Below the pieces are notes generated by a model. It worked only from the letters and a program-made list of their open reading frames with translations. It ran no database searches and was not told the DNA's origin. Both the position numbers and the translations under genes were made by a program. A stretch of 64,000 nucleotides of DNA from positions 89,641,919-89,705,918 of the forward strand of contig CM048841.1 in assembly GCA_026545765.1 (NCBI GenBank), in the 5' to 3' direction. Positions 1 through 19,658 of the stretch are shown here, piece after piece. Within the stretch, counting starts at the first letter, position 1, and each line of letters opens with the position of its first letter. The stretch is from Plantago major (lineage: Eukaryota; Streptophyta; Magnoliopsida; Lamiales; Plantaginaceae).

Positions 1-147
1 GGATAATAAATAGCAACCCGCTCTTCTTTTTTCGGTCGCTCCACTTCATTCCAACTTCACTTTTTATTTCTCTCCCAAAAACAAAATCTAAAAAATTACT
101 AATACTTTCTCCTTCGAAAGAGGAGAAAATTTCACCAAACCCTTGCC
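1..147 (+). promoter_or_regulatory. 5' leader and proximal promoter end of the ISWI gene
   Basis: This is the pyrimidine-rich stretch directly upstream of the remodeller ATG, with several CTCTTC/TTCTCTC runs typical of plant 5' leaders. No clear TATA box is present, so most of the promoter lies outside the window. The ATG at 148 has a good plant context (CCATGGCG). Confidence 0.5.
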
Positions 148-7397
<7,250 letters not shown>

Positions 7398-7864
7398 TAT
7401 GAATCATGCATCGTCCTCATGTTTTTCTGCTGTCCCTGCAAGTCACTCTGATTTTGCGCATCTGGTCTTCTGGTTTTGTCTTAGGTAGATGTGTATTCAG
7501 TCATTAACCCATGGATATGGTTGCTTAAAAATGCAGAGGGTTATTATATTGTCTCTGTTTTGAGCGTGGGACAGTCGAATATATTATTAGTAGTAGATAT
7601 GTTGAAGATGATAATTGATATCTAATACTACTATGTTCAGTTAGACCAGAACTGGTGGTACCATGATTATCTGTTCTAATTTATGTAAGTACTCATATTT
7701 ATCAATGAAGAAATTAGCTTGAAAGACTAGTTCTTCACTTGTGAGTTGTGACATTCTAAATATTCACTTTGCTGGAGCAGAAGATACTTCATTCTTTAAA
7801 GAAGTTTAAACTGGTACTAATGTACATATCATCACTCAGTGTTCAATTTGTTTTCAATTTTTCA
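7398..7864. other. Convergent intergenic region with both 3' UTRs
   Basis: The remodeller (+) and the PPR gene (-) converge here and must share this 467 bp for their 3' UTRs and polyadenylation signals. It is AT-rich with no ORF of interest. No canonical AATAAA could be tied to either gene with confidence. Confidence 0.6.
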
Positions 7865-10069
7865 TCACCAATAATCCTTGCAAGAACAGTAACCATCCTT
7901 AAAATGGTGAAACCTGTTTCGGTCCCTTGCAATGATGTCTCTGCCATAAATCTTTGAGATGAGCTTCGTAGCCGAATGGCAATTTGAACAAACTCGAAGG
8001 TTCTTAACAATCCGCAACGTTGTCCCTGGCTGGGTACTGATCAAACCGAAAGCAATAGCCAACTTCTCACTGTGCTGACATAAAACACCTTCCTTCCACT
8101 CTTCATCAACATCATAATACACTTCTGATGTATCAGGAACATGTCCAGCCATTTCCAGGAGGCTATCCACTTCATCAAGCATCTTGTATATTTCATCACT
8201 CTGCGGATGTGTTTTATCACTAACAAGAAACTCATGAACCACTCTATTCACCTCAATAGATGTGGAACCAGGAACTTTCTTCATTCCCTTGTCATTTAAA
8301 AGTGTTCGTATTCTTGCCACATCGTCCCATCTTCCAGCTCCAGCGTATATGTTTGACAAGAGCACGTAAGGACCAGCATTATTTGGTTCCAGTTCAAAGA
8401 GTTTATTGGCAACGTCTTCGCCCAGTTCCAGATTTTTATGAACTCGACAAGCCCCAAGCACAGAGCCCCATATAGCACCATCTGGATCCATTTCCATTTG
8501 ATCTATCAGAGCCATCGCTTCATCAAACAATCCTGCCCTCCCTAAAAGATCAATTGCACAACCATAATGTTGCAGCTGTGGGGTTATCTTATAATCATGG
8601 ATCATCGAGCTAAAAATTTCACGACCAAGATCAACCAAACCGGCATGGCAGCAAGCTGACAATACACCCACAAAAGTAATTTCATCTGGTTTCAATCCCC
8701 TTTGGTTCATTTCGGAGAAAAGCTCAATAGCTTGGCTAGCATATCCATGCATAGCTAAACCGGATATCATGGCATTCCAAGATGCCAAATTCTTTAATTC
8801 AGTGCCGTAAAATATCTGCCTGGCTGCTTCAATGTTTCCACATCTAGCATACATATTAATCAGACTCGTCCAGAGAGTCTCGTTTGGGAAGTTATCATAA
8901 TGCTTGTCTATATAAGCATGTATCCACTTACCAACATCAAGAGCGCCCAAATGCGCACAAGCTGGAATGACATTCAAGAAAGTCACGTCGTTAGGCTCTA
9001 CATTATCTACCTGCATTACACGAAAAACTTCTAGCGCTTCTTTATACTTGCTCATATGTGCATAACCTCCAATCATAACGTTCCACGACACGAGATCCTT
9101 TTCTCGTATACCATCAAACAAAACCCGAGCCATATTCACATCACCACATTTAGCGTACATATCAACCATCGCGTTAACAAGCTGAAGATTCGAACCATGT
9201 CCATGTTCTTCAATCCAAGACCGAACCCAGTTCCCAATCTCAATCTTCCTTACACGAGCGCAAGCAGATAGGACGCTTAGCAATGTACTCGTATCAGGAG
9301 CAACCTTCACACCCCTCATCTCCTCAAACAAACCCAATGCCTCATGAAACCGCCCAATCTGTGCATAGCCCGAAATCATAGCATTCCAAGCAACAACATC
9401 TCTAACCGGAATAGCATCAAACAACTCACGTGCCTCATCGACATAACCCCTTGACACATACCCCGTGATCAACGCCGTAAACGACACCGCATCTCTATTA
9501 GGACTTTTTTCAAACACCTTCCTGGCATCATCTAAATTCCCCTGCTGAGCATACATATTAATAACAGAAGTGTGCACAAACACATCATCTTCAAGCCCAA
9601 ATTTCAACACATGGGAATGAACCTGTTTCCCTGTATCCGGCCTCAACAGCTTCCCGCAAGACTTGAGAACGAAAGGGAACGTATACGAATTAGGTTCAAG
9701 ACCAAGCAACAACATGTTGAAGTAAAAATCCAGAGCTGATTCTGGTGAAGAGCTCAAAGAGAAGCCTCTAATCATCATGTTGTGTACCACATGATTGGGG
9801 TTGTGAATCGAATTGAAGATTGAGAGGGCGTAAGATAGGTCACCTTGAGGGCTAACGGCACAAAATTGGAGTAGCTTGCTGAGTGCAAATTGGGTGTTGT
9901 GGAGGCCGAATTTGATGAATTGAGCATGGATTTGCTTGAACTTGTTTAGATTTCTGCATTTTGAAATGAGGGAGAGACATGGGTGGGATTGGATGAGCTC
10001 GTAAGGTGGGTCGATTGTTGAAGGGAGGAAATGGAAAAGATTGGAGCTTGTTGCTGCTACAATTGCCAT
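7865..10069 (-). CDS. OTP82: DYW-subgroup pentatricopeptide repeat protein, likely organellar RNA editing factor (OTP82-like)
   Basis: This 734-residue intronless protein of the PLS class binds a specific organellar RNA and deaminates cytidine to uridine. After a short N-terminal leader come PPR motifs in P-L-S order (about 60-560), then E/E+ motifs, then a full DYW deaminase domain. In that domain I see the catalytic HSE box (His666-Ser-Glu668), CxxC at 694-697, the CxC pair at 728-730, and the terminal residues DYW. The N-terminal FHFLPS..DPPY, the [10 protein letters not shown] block and the general layout resemble Arabidopsis OTP82, known to edit plastid ndhB and ndhG sites. The orthology is from memory. 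The start sits in an ACCATGGC context. Hydrophobic, Ser-rich N-terminal residues fit a transit peptide. No stops or frameshifts. Confidence 0.9.
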   Translation of the reverse strand: MAIVAATSSNLFHFLPSTIDPPYELIQSHPCLSLISKCRNLNKFKQIHAQFIKFGLHNTQFALSKLLQFCAVSPQGDLSYALSIFNSIHNPNHVVHNMMIRGFSLSSSPESALDFYFNMLLLGLEPNSYTFPFVLKSCGKLLRPDTGKQVHSHVLKFGLEDDVFVHTSVINMYAQQGNLDDARKVFEKSPNRDAVSFTALITGYVSRGYVDEARELFDAIPVRDVVAWNAMISGYAQIGRFHEALGLFEEMRGVKVAPDTSTLLSVLSACARVRKIEIGNWVRSWIEEHGHGSNLQLVNAMVDMYAKCGDVNMARVLFDGIREKDLVSWNVMIGGYAHMSKYKEALEVFRVMQVDNVEPNDVTFLNVIPACAHLGALDVGKWIHAYIDKHYDNFPNETLWTSLINMYARCGNIEAARQIFYGTELKNLASWNAMISGLAMHGYASQAIELFSEMNQRGLKPDEITFVGVLSACCHAGLVDLGREIFSSMIHDYKITPQLQHYGCAIDLLGRAGLFDEAMALIDQMEMDPDGAIWGSVLGACRVHKNLELGEDVANKLFELEPNNAGPYVLLSNIYAGAGRWDDVARIRTLLNDKGMKKVPGSTSIEVNRVVHEFLVSDKTHPQSDEIYKMLDEVDSLLEMAGHVPDTSEVYYDVDEEWKEGVLCQHSEKLAIAFGLISTQPGTTLRIVKNLRVCSNCHSATKLISKIYGRDIIARDRNRFHHFKDGYCSCKDYW

Positions 10070-11500
10070 GGTGGAGGAGTAATTGCTTACAGTTTGTGTG
10101 AATTTGAGTGTTTAATTGTTTACAAGGTTGAAAAATGTTAACCCTGTTTGAGTGAGCTTTTCTGAGAAGATGGAGATGATGATGAGATAATCTTGTGAGA
10201 AAACGTGTTTGACACTTCCGTTTTTGTTACGCTAAATACCATTATTTTGTACAACTCTGATACCATATTAGAATTGACAAATCACCACTTTAAAGTTTAA
10301 AGTCATGGTTACGGTTATCCAACGTGACTTTTAGTATCTTCCTTCTCACTTTGTGATTTCTACAACAATAGAAAGAACAAAGAGAGGAAAACTTCAAGCA
10401 TTGCATCCGAGCAAGAATCGAATTAAACCGACAAGTTTTGCATATTGAATTAGCTACTGAATTGAAAATACATGGATGTAGTTGTGAAGTATGATGCCAA
10501 AATGGAAGTTGGAATCACCCAGTCTCCCATTTAATACGGACGTACAAATAGGCGAAAGAATTATTTGAGTTAGGATGATGAGTAGTTTTTAGGGGTTTGA
10601 GCCAATGTATATGCCAGCATTTAGTTGACCACATGTAAGAGATGATCATGTGAGGGGCATGTTGAAAGTTGATAACACAAAAATTCATACGTCGCGTGAG
10701 AATAGATCCTGAATTGGACACATATAGGTTGAATAAGTTCTCCCTTTAACATGGTCGTTTAAGGGAATGATTATCCAATTTTAATAACTTTATATATGAT
10801 CTATTTTCATGAGTCAGGGGTGGATTGCATGCCGATTTCACTCCGGCTATTGTCCATTTATTCTCCCGAAGAGGGCATATAGTGACCCGTTGATCCTCCT
10901 CCCTAACATACTTCAAAGTTGTATCTCCAATACGGTCAGTCGTATTAGGATATGGACATGTATCTTAAACAGCATTTGAATTTAAAACATTAACTTTTTT
11001 CAGACTCCCTAATGAATCGACAAGTCCAGCAAAGTCTCTGCTATACAGATTAACAAGGACCAAGCTCTAACAATGTCAAGGCTGTGGTCCTTACTCTATA
11101 CTGTTAGTTTTCGTGTAACATTATTGAGGGAAGCTAGCCTTATGTTCTTCCTAATCCACACTGGAATGAGCCTAAAAAGGAATGCATTAAGATGATCAGA
11201 ATACCTTTATTCTACAGTTAAGACACAAGTTGATCTTAATGATGGTGGTAAAGAAAGAAAAGAATCATGCATCTTTTATATTCCGGCCATGGCCAGACAA
11301 TGTGAATCACAAATATGCCCCAAACATGTGGTGGAATTAGGTGCTTTTATATTTTGCCTTGTTTTTAGAATTTATTGTATTGGTTTGGCCCAAAACGGAT
11401 ACTATCAGCATCTTCTGATGAGCAGATGTTAATTACGTTTCGAAAATATTAAGGGGAACCTAAGTAACCTTTACTATATAGATTGAAGGATCAGGGAATA
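10070..11500. other. Intergenic region upstream of the PPR gene
   Basis: This is the promoter side of the PPR gene, about 1.4 kb of AT-rich sequence. I see no second gene, no transposon ends and no RNA gene. Confidence 0.5.
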
Positions 11501-12310
11501 TGATTTGACGTCATTTCATATGAATTTATGATACGGGAATAGATTTAATTCCTCTTCGAAATAAACAACATGTTACTAGCTATTTGCGTTTCAGAATCAC
11601 TACTTTAACTTTCGCTGTCTTGATGATGTTGAAGAATTTCCCAATTCGATTATCAAACCACTTGTTTGGTGGGAGTTAAGGCCTGGGAGTGTGGATAGCT
11701 CAGAATCTTCACATTCTGACACATGGTTGTGAAGCAGCATGCGTCACGTTCCATTTCATGTATGCTGTCAATATTTCAGATCCTTAGCTAAGTTAGGCCT
11801 ATTCTGATTCTCTGAAAGTGCATTACTGAATGGTAAGGGAGTTTGCCAATGTAAAATTGATTTTAGGGGAAGTGTTCTAGCCAAGATCAGTTTTTTTTAA
11901 GCAGATGGATTTAAAAAGAAAAAAAATATTAATTAATTACGACATTTGAGAATGATATCATCTGTGTTCTGACTGCTAAACTTGGCCTGGCTGGTTACAA
12001 AAACTATTATTACTAGCTATATACTGTAGTTATTTTTCTGCAAAACGAAGCATATAAATGATGCTGGTTCTAATTTTCTACTTTTAGGATACAAGCTAGT
12101 TATTATATATAGACAGAAAATGAGTAAAAAAGACTGAGTTTTGTGATATTGGTTATACATTATGGCTGAAACATCAACAGAGTACAAAAAATAGTCTGCT
12201 AATTTACAGCATGGCTCGGTATCAACATCGAGTCTAGCAAAAGAGACAGAAAAAGGAGTAGAAAAACAGTACATTGGCATTATTTAGGCCAAATCATATA
12301 TGATCCAGTA
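11501..12310. repeat. 3' flank of glutaredoxin copy 1, duplicated elsewhere in the array
   Basis: The stretch from about 11,530 to 11,670 (GATACGGGAATAGATTTAAT and following, with CACTACTTTAACTTTCG) reappears in diverged form at about 14,195-14,310 downstream of copy 2. The last about 200 bp before the stop codon is again very similar downstream of copies 2, 3 and 4. These are the edges of the segmental duplications that built the array. Confidence 0.65.
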
Positions 12311-12619
12311 CTATAGCCATAAGGCTCCAGCATCTTTAAGCATGTTCCTCAATGAGCCGTTAAGCTGAAGATTCATGACTGTGTCTGTGGATCCAACGAA
12401 CTTCCCTCCAATGAAAACAGCTGGTACAGTGGGGCTGCACCCTAGCTTGATTAAAGCCCACTCAATCTCTCTGCCTCTGGAGTCTTCGTCTAGCTCGTGG
12501 ATCAGGGGGCTTACACCTTGTTCGTAGAAAAGTCTCTTGATAGCGTGGCACATGCAGCAAGAACTCTTACTGAATATTACCACTGCTTTCTGGGATGAGA
12601 GTTTAGCAATCCTGTCCAT
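12311..12619 (-). CDS. CC-type (ROXY, class III) glutaredoxin, copy 1, CCMC active site
   Basis: This 102-residue single-domain glutaredoxin is one exon. The active site is Cys21-Cys-Met-Cys24, followed by the glutathione-binding TVP loop (cis-Pro66), a GG pair at 71-72, an LRNML segment near the C-terminus, and terminal ALWL. Family knowledge: plant CC-type glutaredoxins bind TGA bZIP factors in the nucleus, and the ALWL end recruits TOPLESS co-repressors. They act in development, nitrate or CEP signalling and stress crosstalk. It is the leftmost of five tandem copies and differs from copy 5 at only five positions (39, 80, 92, 95 and one neighbour region). Start chosen: first ATG, about 100 bp below a TATA box. 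Length is typical of the family. Confidence 0.93.
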   Translation of the reverse strand: MDRIAKLSSQKAVVIFSKSSCCMCHAIKRLFYEQGVSPLIHELDEDSRGREIEWALIKLGCSPTVPAVFIGGKFVGSTDTVMNLQLNGSLRNMLKDAGALWL

Positions 12620-12720
12620 ATTGACTGTGTTAGAACGAGTTAATGTTAGAGAAAGGGTTGAAAGCTTGAGAGAACTTTGTAGTTGACTTGGTTTGTGAAT
12701 GTAAAGGATTCAAGAAACTG

Positions 12721-12728
12721 TATTTATA
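12721..12728 (-). promoter_or_regulatory. TATA box of glutaredoxin copy 1
   Basis: TATAAATA on the - strand, about 100 bp upstream of the ATG. The same CTATAAATA block, preceded by a conserved promoter segment with GAAGGTTC and GATATTTGG on the + strand, lies upstream of all five array copies. Confidence 0.75.
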
Positions 12729-12739
12729 GAGGGAAAATT

Positions 12740-15110
12740 TGAATTGTTTATATTGTAAAGAAGAAAAAGGGGTGATGAGAGAAAAAGTGAAGGTTCTTTT
12801 AGATATTTGGATAGATGCTAAAACTCAATTGTCATCTAGCTTGAAATGACATTTGTGAATGCTTTTTCTTGATATCATATGTTGTTATATAATTGGGCTG
12901 GAATCTGATCAGAGCATAAATTTGCAGATAACTATCAATGACAGTTTGACACTGTATTACATGAATGGAATCAATCACTCAGAGCTTGGCAATAATTTAC
13001 ATGCATGAAGAACAGCTTATGTCTCTGTGCATCTCTCCAATCCTATGGGTTTCCTGTTGTGCTATTATTGTCTGAGAATGGTACAAATGTCAACTTTGAT
13101 ATTGGGAGAAAATGGTGGATAAGAATCTGGTGAAGTTTGGCATGGAAGAGATGCTTACACACTTGCTTCAAAGTTTTGCAATTGTGGGTTGGATTTGATG
13201 GAACATGGTCCTGTATCTATGATCTCAAAATCTTCAAGAGTAGGACATATATGCCAATAACAATAAAATATTAAAGGTTTCATAAGAAAAAAGAATATGT
13301 TCTAACTCATCAAGATAGTGATATATGAAGTACAATATAGTGTTGTATTTGTAAATATGGAGTAAACACAAACACAATGTTTATGAATAATAATGAGTTA
13401 AAAGTTGTTCGAAACATAACACCGAATGTAGAATGGAAAGAGACAAGAAAATTATAACATGGCATAAAATTAGTTAAATTGATATATGTATGACTGCAGT
13501 GCGATATTGACCACTATTTTTCTCACATCGAGGAAGCTCTAATTTTAATAGAGTAAGCAACAAATATAATATGTGATGTTCCTAACGACTTCAACTTGAT
13601 CAAAATATAACTATACCCTAGTTATCCAATTATAACGATGTTCAATATCATCATATTTATTGGGTGGTTCCGTTTTTAATACACTGTAGATTTGATTTAT
13701 TTCTATTTTTCCATTATTTAACTATTCCGTCTTAATTTATGTGCTGGTAAAGTTTTGATAATTATTAGACGGGACAAATAATTATAATGAGATCGAGATC
13801 CACGTCTCCAATTTATTGCTAAATTGGGACGGTACAATCGTGAAAAATGAAAATTAAGAATATGAGAACATTCTCCTAGGTATGATAAGTAAAAGACCCA
13901 TACTAATTAGGTGTTGATGATCAATAATGTTCTTTGATTTGAGTGATGTCCAAAACCCTAATTCCATACAAATTGGGAATATGTTCCGTTCCTCTGCTTC
14001 TGGTGTTGATGGTCCATCATTTTCAACAGCCTTTCCCTCCTTGAGTTTGATCTTGTGTGCATATGCTTTGGATTTGAGATCATTCTCCTTGACGTGGCTG
14101 CTTCTTATTGGTCCGTTCATTTCCTTTTTATTGCAAAGTGACCCTTCCTATTTCCTGTCTTCTTGTTTTTGCTACCTATATTTCTGATATTTTTAGGATG
14201 CGGGAATAGATTTCATGTAATAATAATAATAATAATTACATTTATTGCAAGATGACTACTTTAACTTTGTCTATGTAGTTGATGTTGAGGAATTTCAAAT
14301 TCAATTTTCGAACCACTTGCAATTGCATCGGAACTCGTAAGTCATATGATGAGCTAATTGATAGATATAACTAAGAAATCAGAATCTTCACATCCTGATA
14401 CATTTTTCGGAAGTAGCATGGGTCACAATCCACTTGTTGCTATCCATATATTTTGGGATTAATTACCAGTATGTACTAATGAATTTGCTGCGTAAAGAAT
14501 ATCAAATCTGAACTCTGATTTTCATAATATATGTCTCGTTTGGATGGATGTAGTTTGTCGAATGAGCCAATGCGATCATGGTTATGCAAATTTGTCGAAG
14601 CCAATGATGTAGAATAAGTTTGTTAGGTGAATGGAGAAAAAAGGAAAAAAATAACAATGTAACCACCACACTAGTCTGAAATGAACGATCTCATCTGAAT
14701 TCTGAATTGCCAAACGTTTATAGGTTCCAAGAGCTTAATTTTCTTAGAACCGAGTAGTTATTTTGCATGACTAATGTTGAGGTAAGTTTAGCTTTCTTTT
14801 AGGATCACTACAATCTATATATCTGATAATTGTTATAGCTCGAGAACATATATAAGTAAATCCTCGACATGAAAAATATCAAAAGAAGAAAGACCGAGTT
14901 TGTGAATTTTGTTATACATTATGGCTGAAGCAACAACAGAGTACATAAAAATAGTCTGCTGATATGTGACATGCATGCATGGCTCGGTTTAAAGAGCAGG
15001 ATAGCGAAAAAGAGCAAAAAAAAAAAAAAAAAAAAAAAACAGTATACAGTGGATGACATTAGCATTATTTATGCCAAATCACAGTACTGTTTCTCATATA
15101 CATTTGAGTA
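12740..15110. other. Promoter and spacer between glutaredoxin copies 1 and 2
   Basis: The first about 550 bp is the type-X upstream flank, shared with copies 3 and 4 (GGAATC.. , CATGGAAGAGATGCT, CACTTGCTTCAAAGTTTTGC). The segment at about 13,260-13,430 recurs at about 20,950-21,130. The rest holds no gene. A (TAA)n tract lies at 14,218-14,237 and a poly-A run at about 15,019-15,039. Confidence 0.6.
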
Positions 15111-15419
15111 CTAAAGCCATAAGGCTCCAGCATCTTTAAGCATGTTCCTTAGTGAACCATTGAGCTGAAGATTCATGACTGTCTCTGTGGGTCCGACGAA
15201 CTTCCCTCCAATAAACACGGCTGGTACAGATGGACTGCAACCTAGCTTCATTAGAGCCCACTCAATCTCTTTGCCCCTCGGGTCTTCGTCTAGCTCGTGG
15301 ATCATGGGACTTACACCTTGCTCGTAGAAAAGTCTCTTGATAGCGTGGGACATACAGCATGAGCTTTTGCTGAAGATCACCACGGCTTTCTGAGATGAGA
15401 GTTTAGCTATCTGATCCAT
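15111..15419 (-). CDS. CC-type (ROXY) glutaredoxin, copy 2, CCMS active site
   Basis: 102 residues, one exon, same layout as copy 1: active site at 21-24, SVP loop, GG at 71-72, LRNML, terminal ALWL. It is the only array member with CCMS rather than CCMC, so the fourth active-site position is Ser. CCMS is common in this family and keeps the catalytic first Cys. Other private changes are Gln3, Pro at the 47 region, Ser in the SVP loop and Pro after FVG. The reading frame is open for two more codons upstream, but the upstream codon is TTG, so the ATG giving MDQIAK is the start. Confidence 0.92.
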   Translation of the reverse strand: MDQIAKLSSQKAVVIFSKSSCCMSHAIKRLFYEQGVSPMIHELDEDPRGKEIEWALMKLGCSPSVPAVFIGGKFVGPTETVMNLQLNGSLRNMLKDAGALWL

Positions 15420-15560
15420 TGTCAAAGTTGGAGCGGATGAAATAGTTAGAACAAGATTAATGATGATTGAGACTTGAGAGTGTTAAAGGAAGGCTAGCTT
15501 GAATGTTTGAGAGAACTCTGTAGTTGACTTGGTTTGTGAAGTTAAGGGTTCATGGAACTA

Positions 15561-15568
15561 TATTTATA
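15561..15568 (-). promoter_or_regulatory. TATA box of glutaredoxin copy 2
   Basis: TATAAATA on the - strand about 140 bp above the ATG, in the same conserved CTATAAATATAG context as the other array copies. Confidence 0.75.
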
Positions 15569-15959
15569 GAGGAAAACCTCGAATTGTTTAATTAAAAGAA
15601 GTGAAAAGCGTCGATGAGGAAAAAAGTGAAGGTTCCTGTGGATATTTGGATAGATGCTAAAACTCAATTATCCTTTAGTTTTAAATGACCTTTGTGCTTC
15701 TTCAAAATGTATGTTAGGATTATAATTGAGCTAGAATATGACCAGAGCATAAATCTGCACTGTCACTCTGACTCACTGCCTTAAATGGATGGAATCACAT
15801 ACTGCCTAGCTAAAAATGGTATATGAAGAACAACTTTGGGTGCATCATTCTTATCATGTGGATATAATTCACGCTACGTGCTATTTGTGTGATATTGGCA
15901 AGAATGTCAACTTTGACGCTGGAAGAAACTAGAAAGTGATAGCTAGGAACCCGATGATT

Positions 15960-16200
15960 TTTTTTGACATGGAAGAGATGCTGGAGATTTTGCATCAGTT
16001 ATGGGAAAATGGTGCATTTGATCTAGTTTCCACATGGTGCGTTCGAATTTGTTGGTAGGAATGTCAACTTTGACGTTTGGAGAAAGTGATAGCTAAGAAT
16101 CTGATGAAATGGAGAAGATGCTGGAAATTTTGCACCAGTTATGGAAAAATGGTCCATTTGATCTAGTTTTCATATTGCACTTTGGAATTTATATGAACAT
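15960..16200. repeat. Internal about 130-bp tandem repeat in the copy 2 upstream flank
   Basis: Two similar blocks each carry GAAGATGCTGG or GAGATGCTGG, then TTTTGCA(T/C)CAGTTATGG, then AAATGGT(G/C)CATTTGATCT. Non-coding as far as I can see. The same doublet occurs at 18,490-18,700. Confidence 0.65.
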
Positions 16201-17168
16201 TTGAATGATCTATTCATAATTTTAAAATGAACACATTTAATATCAGCTATCATGTTGGTTTTAAACTCTGCGAAGTCATTAGAGATCTTGAGGCAGCACT
16301 TTTTGCTTGTTCATATCCTTGGAGTTCAGTAGAGAATGAACTGGCTGTTAAGTAATCTGTCTTGAGGATCCTCTATACCCATCGAATAGGAGGCCAGAGA
16401 TTGATATTTATGTGAAATGAGAAAAACAAGAAGACGTCAACATTATTCGGCTTCATACAGAGATTTAACCCATGAAATTAACTGATACATTAGTTACTAG
16501 TTTATCCACCTTAATTGAAATGCATGGTTACTTACTTATTATGAGGAATTTCACATATGATACCAAACCACTTCCATGATGTGAATTAAGGTCGTCACGT
16601 TCAGTTATATTTTGAAGTAGCATACGTGACTTTCCACTCGTACGTTCCATCAAATTATTGGGATTCATATAGACATTAAACAGGTCTCGGGGTATATAAG
16701 ATTGTTAAGTTTGAACAATCTGCTGTTTTGGATATTACTGTTAAGTTTGAGAATTACGGTGTCCTATCGAGATTTTCAGTAATTTATCAAGATTTATGTT
16801 ATCTCTGAACTGAATTCCCGACAACCAAATTTTTCCTGTTGAAAAAATTATGTACTTCTCTTACTAAAGTTATTATTATGCATGACTAAAGTTGATCGAG
16901 TGTCATGACCAAGGAAGCGGATATCCATATGCTGCTTCTCTGTCAGGCTGATTGATAACAATTACTGTAAATATATATAAAATTTTTTTTGAGTCTGTGA
17001 AATTGGTTATGCATTATAGCTGAAGCATCAACAGAGTACAAAAATAGTCTGCTGATTTACAACTTGGCTTGATATCAACATCGAGTCTAGCAAAAGAGGC
17101 AGAAGAAGAGAGTAGAAAAACAGTACATTGGCATTATTTAGGCCAAGTCATATACTTATAATCCAGTA

Positions 17169-17477
17169 CTATAGCCATAAGGCTCCAGCATCTTTAAGCA
17201 TGTTCCTCAGTGAACCATTGATCTGAAGATTCATGACTGTCTCTGTGGATCCGACGAACTTCCCTCCGATAAACACAGCTGGTACAGTGGGGCTACATCC
17301 TAGCTTGATTAGAGCCCACTCTATCTCTTTGCCTCTTGAGTCTTCGTCTAGCTCATGGATCATGGGGCTTACACCGTGTTCGTAGAAAAGTCTCTTGATA
17401 GCATGGCACATGCAGCATGAGTTTTTGCTGAAGATCACGACTGCTTTCTGAGATGAGAGTTTGGCTATCCGATCCAT
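17169..17477 (-). CDS. CC-type (ROXY) glutaredoxin, copy 3, CCMC active site
   Basis: 102 residues, one exon. CCMC at 21-24 (preceded by KNS instead of KSS), TVP loop, GG pair, LRNML and ALWL end all present. Private changes include His34 (EHG) and Ile86 (LQING). It sits in the left copy of the 2.5-kb segmental duplication, and its nearest relative by flanking DNA is copy 4. The upstream in-frame TTG is not a likely start; the ATG giving MDRIAK is used. Confidence 0.92.
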   Translation of the reverse strand: MDRIAKLSSQKAVVIFSKNSCCMCHAIKRLFYEHGVSPMIHELDEDSRGKEIEWALIKLGCSPTVPAVFIGGKFVGSTETVMNLQINGSLRNMLKDAGALWL

Positions 17478-17608
17478 TGTCAAAGTTGGAGCGAATGATA
17501 TGGTTAGAACAAGAATATGATTGAGAGTGTTAAAGAAGCGTTGAAAGTTTGAGATAACTTTGTAGTTTGTAGTTGACTTGGGTTTGAGAGAATGGATTCA
17601 TGGGACTA

Positions 17609-17616
17609 TATTTATA
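17609..17616 (-). promoter_or_regulatory. TATA box of glutaredoxin copy 3
   Basis: TATAAATA on the - strand about 130 bp above the ATG, in the conserved array promoter context. Confidence 0.75.
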
Positions 17617-17950
17617 GAGGAAAATTTGAATTGTTTAATTGAAAAGATGAAGAGGGTCGGTGAGAAAAAAAAGTGAAGGTTCTTTTAGATATTTGGATGG
17701 ATGCTAAATCCCAATTATCCTCTAGTTTGAAATGATTTTTGTGCCTTATTCTTGAAATCATATGTTATATTGTGCGTGCTAGAATATGATTAGAGCATAA
17801 ATCTGGATAATTATCAGTGACACTGTGAAACTGGCCTACATATATGAATGGAATCACATTTTAAAAGCCTAACAATATTATAAATTACATGAAGAACAGA
17901 TCTTATGTCGGTGTGCATCTCCCTACTCCTGTACTTGTTGCCTTTTAATC

Positions 17951-18050
17951 CATCCGTCCCAAACCAAATATCCCATTCCCAAATTTGACATATAATCCAC
18001 TCATGTAATAACAATTTGGGACCACATATCACTTATTTGGGACGGAGGGA
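17951..18050. mobile_element. Stowaway-like MITE in the copy 3 promoter flank
   Basis: An about 100-bp element with terminal inverted repeats CCGTCCCAAACCAAAT and ATTTGGGACGG. Its interior is AT-rich, with a second inward-facing TTTGGGAC. It is absent from the equivalent place upstream of copy 1 and present but decayed upstream of copy 4. No protein is encoded. Confidence 0.7.
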
Positions 18051-18489
18051 ATACAAAATGTTAACTTTGGCATCATGAGGCGAATGATTGCTAAGAATCT
18101 GATGAAGTTTGACATGGAAGAGATGCTGGCACACTTGCTTCAAAGTTTTGCATTTTCGGGTTGGATTTGATTGACATGGCCCTATAATCTTGAAGAGTAG
18201 TTAAGACTTAAGACACAGCAGAGAAATCCATTAAGAGATATAAACCTGCAATCTCACTCTGACTCACTGCCTTGAATGGATGGAATCACATACTGCCTAA
18301 TGCCTAGCTAAAAATGGTAGATGAAGAACAACTCTGGGTGTATCTTTCTTTTCATGTGGATATAATACGCGCTACGTGCTATTTGTGTGATATTGGTAAG
18401 AATGTCAACTTTGACGCTGGAAGAAACTAGAAACTAGAAACTAGAAAGTGATAGCTCGGAATCCGATTTTTTTTATTTTTTTATTTTTT

Positions 18490-18700
18490 TTTACATGGAA
18501 GAGATGCTGGAAATTTTGCATCAGCTATGGGAAAATGGTGCATTTGATCTAGTTTCCACATGGTGCGTCGGAATGTCAACTTTGACGTTAGGAGAAAGTG
18601 ATAGCTAAGAATCTGATGGAATGGAGAAGATGCTGGAAAATTTGCATCAGTTATGGAAAAATGGTCCATTTGATCTAGTTTTCTTATTGTGCTTCGGAAT
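18490..18700. repeat. Internal about 130-bp tandem repeat, second copy of the 15,960 doublet
   Basis: Two blocks with GAGATGCTGG or GAAGATGCTGG, then TTTGCATCAG(C/T)TATGG, then AAATGGT(G/C)CATTTGATC. Non-coding. Separated from the left-hand doublet by the duplication distance of about 2.5 kb. Confidence 0.6.
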
Positions 18701-19658
18701 TTATATGACTATTCAAAACATCTATCTAATAATCTTAAAACAAAAACAATCTAATATTGGCTATCATGTTGATTTTCAAACCTTGCGAAGTCATCAGGGA
18801 TCTTGAGGCAGAACTCTTTTACTTGTTCATATGCTTGGAGTTCAGTTAGAGAATGAACTAGCTATACCTGTTTAGTAATCTTTCTTGAGGATCCTCTAAA
18901 CCCATCGAATAGGAGGCCGGGGGAAGGAAATTACCGGAAGAGATTGATGTTTTGTGAAATAAGAAAAGCAAGAAGACGTCAACATTATTCGTCTTTAGAC
19001 AGAGATTTATCCCATTAAATTAACTGATACATTAGTTGCTAGTTTATCCAGCTTAGTTCTGATATGGTTACTTATTGTGAGGAATTTCACTATGATTCAA
19101 AACTACTTGCATGGTGTGAATTAAGGCTGTCACATCCAGTCATATTTTGAAGTAGCATTCGTGACTTTCCACTTGTACATTCCATCAAATTATTGGGATT
19201 CATATAGACAGTTCCCAGAGTATATAAGATTTTAAGTTTAGACTACAACCTCTCTCTAATATGTATGTGCTGCTTGGGAAGCCAAGATGTACTACTGCTA
19301 AGTTTGATATACGGCCTGTCTTGTTGAGATTTTCAGTAAATTATCATCTGAATTCTGAACTGTCAACTGGTCCTGGTTGAAAAAATTGCTTCTCTTACTA
19401 AAGTTATTTTCCATGACTAAGGCTGAGACTGTGACCAAGGAAGCAAATATCTATATTACAAAAGGAATAAAGACCCAGTCTGTGAAATTGGTTATGCATT
19501 ATAGCTGATCAAGCATCAACAGAGTACAAAAATAGTCTGCTGATTTACAGCATGGCTCGGTATCAACATTGAGTCCAGCAAAAGAGGCAGAAAAAAGAGT
19601 AGGTAAAAAAAAGTACATTGGCATTATTTAGGCCAAATCATATACTTATAATCCAGTA

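Larger units (their letters stand above)
15745..18248. repeat. Segmental tandem duplication, left copy (about 2.5 kb, carries glutaredoxin copy 3)
   Basis: From TCACTCTGACTCACTGCC at about 15,760, this block matches the block starting at about 18,255 over its length: the same upstream remnants, the same spacer with GAGGATCCTCTA..CCCATCGAATAGGAGG, the same glutaredoxin gene and the same promoter flank. Borders are approximate (within tens of bp). The two copies differ by many substitutions and small indels, so the event is not very recent. Confidence 0.75.
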
